This document shows, piece after piece, positions 20,801 through 25,000 of a stretch of 25,000 nt of DNA. The stretch is from Mesostigma viride (Eukaryota > Streptophyta > Mesostigmatophyceae > Mesostigmatales > Mesostigmataceae), in assembly GCA_009746045.1 (NCBI GenBank), contig RPFO01000555.1, forward strand, positions 2,501 to 27,500, given 5' to 3'. The notes beneath the pieces were generated by a model that was not told where the DNA came from, searched no databases, and saw only the letters and a program-made list of their open reading frames with translations. How positions within the stretch are numbered: the stretch's first letter is position 1; every line of letters starts with the position of its first letter. Made by a program: the position numbers and the translations under genes.

Positions 20801-21321
20801 AACAGTTGCATGCCCCTGATGTGTTGGATATCACACTGCAGATCACCAATGCTCTGAGGTAGAGCTTTGGCATGTGATTTCCTGGGCTTGTTGGAGGACA
20901 ACTGGCACTTACACCGTGAGGCAGCTTGCTGACACGCCTTAAGAAGGGGTGCCCTGCCCATACGGAAGGCAAAGTTGTTTGACAGAGAAGTGGCATGCCC
21001 AAACATGTTGTGGATTCGGGCACCCAACTCCTGGTACACAGAGGAAGCAGTCCCTGGCACAGTCAGGACTGTGCTGTCAGGTTGTCCAGCATCACCATGC
21101 TGACTTCCATCCTGTTCTGACTCAGAGCCTGAGTCACCCTGCTCATGCCCAACACCTGGACCGCCAGCAGGGACCACATGCATACCACCAGAGGCCTTCA
21201 CACCCCTCTGTGGTTGTACATTGGTTTCTCTCAAAATGAGAGGTCCACCCTCGTGCCCAGCACGAGGATGCATAGGGTCAGACATACTTACAGCTGCATC
21301 AGCTGTCAAGGACGTCTTCAT
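17836..21321 (-). CDS. pol: Element B Pol polyprotein (IN-PR-RT-RH)
   Basis: Uninterrupted 1,161-aa frame from ATG 21321; it is also open upstream to the UGA at 21463-21465, adding 47 codons. Domains (numbered from this Met): zinc-binding region H104/H109 and C130/C137/C139; integrase core with D164, D216 and E246 (GAIERAIQ); SH3-like integrase tail around 335-395; low-complexity linker 396-475; retropepsin-like domain 475-600 with D500-T-N and PALLGQNFL; RT about 665-900 with D765 (VIDFKRAFLEGD) and D861-D862 (SLHGDD); RNase H 1000-1140 with D1005, E1053, D1091 and D1134 (NPADALTK). No DTG/DSG protease lies between gag and integrase; one DSG in the acidic N-terminus has no hydrophobic setting. 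It would cut, integrate and reverse-transcribe the element. The protease triad is atypical, so its activity is uncertain. Confidence 0.93.
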   Translation of the reverse strand: MKTSLTADAAVSMSDPMHPRAGHEGGPLILRETNVQPQRGVKASGGMHVVPAGGPGVGHEQGDSGSESEQDGSQHGDAGQPDSTVLTVPGTASSVYQELGARIHNMFGHATSLSNNFAFRMGRAPLLKACQQAASRCKCQLSSNKPRKSHAKALPQSIGDLQCDIQHIRGMQLLVCVDRYTKYKVLEHLPSMKNRYLLAALQNVRAKFPTTRIQVDMQFQHLKGDPTLPELLVTPREAHGQQGAIERAIQEVKKLIISEDWVPLSAPALVRSAWLRNVEQQLNSRVNFYYDGVAVSPMGLYHGLCPPHVLEGWKHAAHVTFAKLREKDRGWKMLEPQVGQKVLAWKEPSLYGKRGSWSPGVVTQVDEASHACLVSMEDEPKHVHRLSWSYVKPNLMNEGSQAQGSQDLQDFQVPGDITDATTTSVAGESVSPGQVAEVLVEQAARSTAGESTVKPKALTKPRGTSLAGLIGALQRAKKQPKVAKLRWHGNLGLDTALEVDTNSQVSIIGTRAAAGYSMSEPSYQFVSDFSGGVHVKVLGEVFIPILGQDTAFCVLEGYQGPALLGQNFLCQDGVVITSSLLTKEGAGQVPLINFRTTHLSRAVTRTVKRVQVCQGQEPLVDDLILPAASHPSSLGIGPHSLAGHSPINYQGLVKLMSSPIMCPQVTLGLIKSGEDWISKKCVEPVNDLPPARRLLKLKFVIKMKEVDGVKVPHVRPVLNEFKGTGECTAEELYTPGMLHDTWRLLLCVFLGLLNKGLDYGSVVIDFKRAFLEGDADVAQEKWEGKTPFYVRVPAVWKRDIHTEFLKILKGLEGLRSSPIIWRETLNRFLKEHCNLKVSPVDPCLFLGQWEGLPVYASLHGDDLHLIAPTSWLKELISIIKSKFPLGREQWQVENEPLLFVGMEATLVKKGGEWRMLLVGGNDYQETLISKLPPTITQALCPMVRGMVAWVAGISRPDLMVIARLPDDMLVELGSAKVADQVRASSGILLSAVDLSQPICMELYVDSSMDSRQVSKVRGRAAGLFVLRQEGLGSLVSWFSRLHKRVAVSSDVAECRAICEGIHTSLYLKELLHQMTSNTPWPLQVTTLLKTDSMGMVQFVHRQMARSRDLDYLLLKELSSLANIEHIPGVDNPADALTKLVQKAAVQYKVLQSLMDPSQQAV

Positions 21322-21462
21322 AGGAACCTGTACCTCTCCAGGTGACCTGGGGCCACACTGAACCTGGAGATCACCCTCTTGTTGCCCAGATATAAAATCT
21401 GCATTGGAGCACCTGGCCTCCCCCTTGGGTGAATTAAGGTGTGTAGGGGTTGCCTCAGACAG

Positions 21463-21465
21463 TCA
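21463..21465 (-). promoter_or_regulatory. In-frame UGA between gag and pol (readthrough candidate)
   Basis: The gag frame ends CAG-UGA-CUG. Downstream, the same frame stays open for 47 codons to pol Met 21321 and then through all of pol. The UGA is the only stop between the zinc knuckle and RNase H. Stop-codon readthrough is how gammaretroviruses make Gag-Pol, and UGA followed by C is a leaky context, so the arrangement suggests the same mechanism here. Reinitiation at Met 21321 is the alternative. Confidence 0.6.
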
Positions 21466-22576
21466 CTGCTCCTTGTTGTCTTCTTGCTGACTGCCCTTTG
21501 AAGGCTGGCCTGCCTGGGACTTGTTGTTGTTCTTCTTGTTGTTGTTGTTATTCTTGTTGCTGCCCTGGCCCTGGGACTTCTTGAAGCTGGGACACTCCTT
21601 CTTGATGTGCCCCCACCCCTTGCACAGGTAGCATTGTATCTTGGACTTGCCCTGGCCACTGCCCCCATTGTCAGACGCGTTGCCCTGCTTGGGCTGACCA
21701 CCCACCCGCCTGAACACCGACTTGGAGTGTGACCTCCTGTCAGAATCAGGTGAATGATCTCCCTTGCGCTTGTGATGGTTGCCCCTACGCCCTCCTTGGC
21801 TTCGGTCAGCCTCAGACGTCTTGGAGCCACCCTGGGTACGCCCGCCTGCCTGGGTAGCCTTCACTGCTGGCACTCCACCCTCAAACAGCTCCTCTGCCTC
21901 GAGAGCTTGTTTAATGATGACCTTGTAGGCCTTCAGGGTAGAGTGTGGGGCACACATGACTTTTAAGGAGCCACGTGTCGCCTTATCCAGCCCAGAAACC
22001 TTGAGCCAGTTGGTTAGGGCTATGTTATCAGCGACATTAAAGCCGTGAGCCCTGCCCTCCTCAACCATCTTACAATAGTTGAGAAAGTTCTGGATCAGGT
22101 CCCCCTTGACCTCCCACCCTTGTACTTGTCCTGCCAATGGATGCCGACCTTCTTCGTTGGTCCTCCAGCAGCTCCTTCAGCTCAGCCACGTACAGTGCCC
22201 AGGCCTTATTGGCCTTTTTGCACTCCCTGGTTAGGTCCTTAATCTGGTCAGTACACTTGCCAAAAGTGCTACTGCCTATCCAGATTTGATAGTAATTTGT
22301 ACCACCGTACAAGCTAGGGAACCCTTCCAATCCCTCCACAAACTCTTCAGCCTGCTTAGGCTTGGAGTCTGAGGTTACAGGCTGCAACTGATTGACAATT
22401 AAAAGACCCTGTGTGGTAAGATCAAAGCCATGAATAGCTTGTGCATTATTATTATTGTGAGGAAGGTTGGTAATCTCTCCGGTAAGCCCCACGTCATCTA
22501 CGTGAGCGGTTCCACTACCAGCACCCCCATTATTATTCCCACTGGCTGGACCCTTGCTACGGCGTCCCTCAGCCAT
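21463..22576 (-). CDS. gag: Element B Gag with a +1 frame change
   Basis: Gag starts at ATG 22576 (MAEGRRSKGPASGNNNGG). The first frame runs 168 codons to 22070. A second frame, +1 relative to it, opens after a TGA at 22177-22179 and runs to 21463. Together they make about 370 residues: an Asn/Gly-rich disordered start, a helical capsid-like middle (YVAELKELLEDQ, then LIQNFLNYCKMVEEG and KVIIKQALEAEELF), a basic Ser/Arg/Gly-rich stretch, a CX2CX4HX4C zinc knuckle (CYLCKGWGHIKKEC) and an Asn/Lys/Gln-rich tail. The knuckle would bind the element's RNA; the middle would build the particle. The frame switch must lie in 22070-22176. It may be programmed, a 1-nt mutation or a sequencing error. Confidence 0.85.
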
Positions 22577-22745
22577 CCTGCACTACCAGCTATTCAAAGA
22601 ACACCTTAACAAAGCAGCAGAAAATATGTACAAAATTTTTGTGTCGCCTCTGCCGCCTGCGCCGGTGTCGCTGCCGCCCCCGCGAATTGCCGCCGAAATT
22701 CGACAAAAAAATGTCGACAAGTACTGCAGAAGAAAATTAGGCCGA
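22577..22745 (-). other. Spacer between leader ORF and gag
   Basis: About 170 bp without an ORF of note; it would be the immediate gag 5' untranslated part of the element B transcript. Confidence 0.5.
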
Positions 22746-23363
22746 CTAGTAGTCAAGGCCCCTGAAGTCGCAGTACGTGTATACGAACTCACGATCCTCC
22801 ATATCCAGCTCCGGACCTGCACCGGTATGAATTAAAACCGGCGTGCTCCCCGCCGCGTAAGTTGCGACGCGCCGACGCGCGACGAGGCGCAGAGGATGTG
22901 TAAAGATCGTCAATAATTCCCACCCCGCGGGAATCCACTCTCGCACAGAGGCGAGAAATGCCACCAGGTTAATTAAAACCTGGCGCTCGCGACTGCGTAC
23001 GCCGCGAGTGAGCAGCGATAACAGCGCGAGATCCTGAAACAAATTTGTTGACACCGCCGGCGCGCCCCCCGTGCGAAGCGATGCCCAGTTTTGCAGGTTT
23101 CTCTGGTAACCGGTGAGTGAAGAGAGGACGTTGTCCAACTCCTCAATGGCAGTCGTGACTTCGGTCACCGACCGCAAACCTCCCCGCACCTGGACCGTAA
23201 ATGTCGATAAAATGTTTCGAATCTGGTCCAACATGCGGATTGCCGGCACCAGTGCTGGCAAATCGGGGTCCTCGGGGTTATCCCCGAGCAATGCGTGAGC
23301 TGCACGCTGCTGACGATGAAGCTCGTCGAGCGAACTGTAACTTCGTCGAGCAATTGTTGCCAC
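22746..23363 (-). CDS. Unassigned ORF upstream of gag in element B
   Basis: The frame is open for about 205 codons from a GTG at 23363, or from the ATG of AIRMLDQIRN about 43 codons later. It encodes a mostly helical protein: LDELHRQQRAAHALLGD, then VTEVTTAIEELDNVLSSL, then LINLVAFLASVREWI, ending YTYCDFRGLDY. I recognise no family, and it has no zinc knuckle, protease or envelope features. It lies between the 5' LTR and gag, a position normally occupied only by leader RNA in copia elements. No ATG sits at its start; the region just upstream looks coding in other frames, so the real gene may begin at ATG 23451 and be interrupted by frame changes or spliced. Confidence 0.5.
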   Translation of the reverse strand: MATIARRSYSSLDELHRQQRAAHALLGDNPEDPDLPALVPAIRMLDQIRNILSTFTVQVRGGLRSVTEVTTAIEELDNVLSSLTGYQRNLQNWASLRTGGAPAVSTNLFQDLALLSLLTRGVRSRERQVLINLVAFLASVREWIPAGWELLTIFTHPLRLVARRRVATYAAGSTPVLIHTGAGPELDMEDREFVYTYCDFRGLDY

Positions 23364-23451
23364 GACGGCACAGTGGTCTTGACGAAGAACCAGCCGGCGG
23401 AGCGGCTATTTCCTCATCGTCCGGAATCCGAAATTCTTCCGAATTTGGCAT
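23278..23451 (-). CDS. Short ORF right after the 5' LTR
   Basis: The first ATG after the LTR (23449-23451) opens a 57-codon frame beginning MPNSEEFRIPDDEEIAAPPA and ending in an Arg/Ser-rich stretch. Its first half looks like a normal acidic protein start; the second half overlaps the ORF 22746-23363 in another frame. It may be the true N-terminus of that protein, separated from it by a frame change around 23360-23400, or simply an upstream ORF. Confidence 0.35.
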   Translation of the reverse strand: MPNSEEFRIPDDEEIAAPPAGSSSRPLCRRGNNCSTKLQFARRASSSAACSSRIARG

Positions 23452-23475
23452 CTTTTTGACAGAGCGTGTAATACG
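23452..23475 (-). other. Leader start, expected primer-binding site position
   Basis: The first bases after the 5' LTR read CGTATTACACGCTCTGTC on the minus strand. A minus-strand primer site should lie here, but I could not match it with confidence to the 3' end or anticodon loop of a known tRNA. Confidence 0.35.
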
Positions 23476-24092
23476 AGTTGTGAGGGTAAGAATGCCACGA
23501 ATTCCGCCATGGTTCTTGCAGGAAGTTGCCTTTATTAACAATCAGGAAACACAGACGTAAGTCACGTCACTTCCAAGACTGCACGCAGCACAGACGACAG
23601 GGTCGCAGTGCCAAGAGAACGTGCACGCAAGAACTAGCGTCCCGGTGTGACCAAGTCACTCATATAGCTTACTAGGGACGCGTCCAAGTATTCAGCTGCA
23701 CTGTCACAGCTGAACTGTCAATCAATTGATTACACAGACTCTGGCACGCCTTTGGCGCGCAGATCTATCAATTGTCCATACGGCTAGTCCTGTGGACCTA
23801 TCCGTACACTAGTCAGCATCAATTGTCTCATAGGTCCTGGCGCGCTACAGTGCGCCTACCTATCAATTGACCATCAAGTCCTGTACAAGTCCTGTCAACG
23901 TCCTGCGGACTATCAAAGTGACACTTGTACATCCTGTGTCCGTACGCGCCCACAGTGGCGCGCCGGGTACTGTCGGCACAGCCTAGGAAACGTCATAACT
24001 TTTACGTTCCTTAACCAAATGAGGCGTTCAAGGTGCCGTTGGAAAGAGCGTAACAATCTCTATCCATCTAACGTAAATCCTTTACGTTAACT
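23476..24092 (-). repeat. 5' LTR of element B
   Basis: 617 bp, apparently identical to 16271-16887. As the 5' LTR it holds the promoter. On the minus strand U3 begins at 24092, the TATA-like box is at 23661-23666, and the AATAAA copy is at 23531-23536. This leaves room for an R region of roughly 100 nt. Confidence 0.95.
23661..23666 (-). promoter_or_regulatory. TATA-like box in the 5' LTR
   Basis: The minus strand reads GCTATATGAG. It lies upstream of the AATAAA signal in element orientation, as needed for a transcript whose poly(A) signal falls in R. This is inferred from spacing and sequence only. Confidence 0.4.
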
Positions 24093-24097
24093 CCTGG
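24093..24097. repeat. 5-bp TSD of element B, right copy
   Basis: CCTGG, matching 16266-16270. Confidence 0.85.
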
Positions 24098-25000
24098 CTC
24101 TCCCACGAAGTGCGCCACGTCCGCGTAGTAGTGGAGAAGTCGCTCCCATGCGCTCGTATGCGGCATAAGGCTTGAGTCTGCTCCAGGGAATGTGGTGTTG
24201 CTTGCCCTGCAAGGACACAATCGCCTTGCGTACATGCACGTCCACAGCCTCCACAGTCGCTGGGCCCTCCCATTGTCCCCCCTTGCCAAAGGAGCCCTAA
24301 TCATGAATCCAAACCTGGTCCCCTACGCTATAGGCGATAACCGGCCTACGCATATCCCTTCGAACCAGATTGGCAAACTTTTGCTGCAAATGCTGTGCCC
24401 AATCCTCTTCTACTTCAGGCAGGCAGTGGCCATGCTGCAAGCCCTCTGCAGTGATAACACAATTGCGCGAAGGCACTGAAAGGAGCACACGGCGGTTTAG
24501 GCATGCAGAAATATGCAAAGCCCACACTAAACGGGAAGCATAAGAACCAAGAGCAGCATCACCGTTCCGCCTTGCACCTTGTTTAAATTCCTGCACAGCA
24601 CGTTCCACCAAAACTTGCCCTTCATGGTTTTGACGGCGCTCTGTCCGGAGGTACTCAAACCCCGGCTTGCCCTCAAAGCATGCGAACTGCCTGTCCATGC
24701 ATTTGCAGTGACTCATTAGGAGAGAAAAACGCAGAGAGAATGTCAATAGCCTCCGCCAAATCCTCCGCTGACTGACCCCGCAGCGGGATTACTGCTACAT
24801 TATGAGCATACCTATCTATGGCTATGAAATAAGGGAGAGGCGCCCAGAACAGTACGTCGCCTACAATCTGCCCTTTGCACGCGGAGGGATGCTTAGCATG
24901 GTGGCGGGGAAGCTTTGGCCCAGTAGCCTGACACACAGGACAATGCGCATAGCAATCTCGACATGCTGCCAAAAGCTCTGCCCCACCCAATGCATTTGCA
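24098..25000 (-). pseudogene. Element A: integrase, N-terminal part of pol, cut by window edge
   Basis: Read leftward from the window edge: a zinc-binding CX2C (HCPVCQATG), the first catalytic Asp (QIVGDVLFW, then IAIDRYAHN), then after a frame change the second Asp in MDRQFACFEG and the Glu in GQVLVERAVQEF. The D-to-E gap is 29 residues, as in element B. An SH3-like tail follows: GDQVWIHD, an in-frame TAG, GSFGKGGQWEGPATVEAVD and SLQGKQHHIPWSRLKPY. A further frame change leads to YYADVAHFVGEPG, where element B is inserted. At least two frameshifts and one nonsense codon mark it as decayed. Gag and the 5' LTR of element A lie beyond the window. Confidence 0.85.

Larger units (their letters stand above)
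16271..24092 (-). mobile_element. Element B: complete copia-like LTR retrotransposon, 7,822 bp
   Basis: Two 617-bp direct LTRs that look identical base for base flank an internal region read on the minus strand: 5' LTR (right), leader with an unassigned ORF, gag, pol, 3' non-coding region, polypurine tract, 3' LTR (left). The TSD is CCTGG. Excision with one TSD rejoins an open frame of element A. Identical LTRs mean a recent insertion. Pol is uninterrupted; gag has one +1 frame change and an in-frame UGA separates gag from pol. The domain order, integrase then protease then RT then RNase H, departs from Pseudoviridae norms. The LTR ends (AGTT...AACT) lack the usual TG...CA. No envelope-like protein is supported. 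Confidence 0.93.

Noticed and set aside
18106-21345. Plus-strand ORFs opposite pol
   Set aside because: They are short antisense frames of the pol gene with no domain of their own.

Overview
This window is eukaryotic repeat-rich DNA. It holds no recognisable cellular gene, no bacterial-style operon and no RNA gene I can support. It is built from retroelements inserted into one another plus a very large C-rich satellite. The host cannot be named from the sequence; an alga or other protist is a guess from the divergent copia-like proteins, not a finding.

Layout: (1) 1-1580 is a decayed non-LTR retrotransposon (LINE) on the + strand, with a reverse transcriptase relic, a conserved acidic C-terminal tail and a 3' UTR; an inverted piece of the same 3' UTR lies at the window start. 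(2) 1581-2829 shows no gene. (3) 2830-11117 is a C-rich repeat domain: old diverged units, then (CA)n and (CCCACA)n tracts, then seven complete periods of a 606-895 bp higher-order repeat made of a conserved block, (CCCA)n tetramers and (CAGCCACR)n octamers. (4) 11118-12618 has only two weak, unassigned ORFs. (5) 12619-25000 is minus-strand retrotransposon DNA.

The last region is a nested set. An old, frameshifted copia-like element ('element A') runs from the right edge leftward: integrase, linker, protease, RT, RNase H. Three later insertions split it, each with a visible target-site duplication (TSD). They are a complete 7,822-bp LTR retrotransposon ('element B', 16271-24092, apparently identical 617-bp LTRs, TSD CCTGG), a 947-bp element made of three perfect 152-bp palindromes and two near-identical spacers (15226-16172, TSD TCATC), and a 5'-truncated LINE copy with a TTAC-repeat tail (13319-13525, TSD of 11 bp). 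For element B and the palindromic element, removing the insertion and one TSD copy restores an open reading frame of element A across the junction, which is strong internal evidence.

The most unusual biology is in elements A and B. Both appear to have the pol order integrase - protease - RT - RNase H instead of the usual copia order protease - integrase - RT - RNase H. In B, gag and pol are in one frame separated by a single UGA codon. The LTRs have AGTT...AACT ends instead of TG...CA. The palindromic element carries the same AGTT...AACT ends and also makes 5-bp TSDs, so it may be a non-autonomous partner moved by the same integrase family. Element B also has an unrecognised ORF between its 5' LTR and gag.
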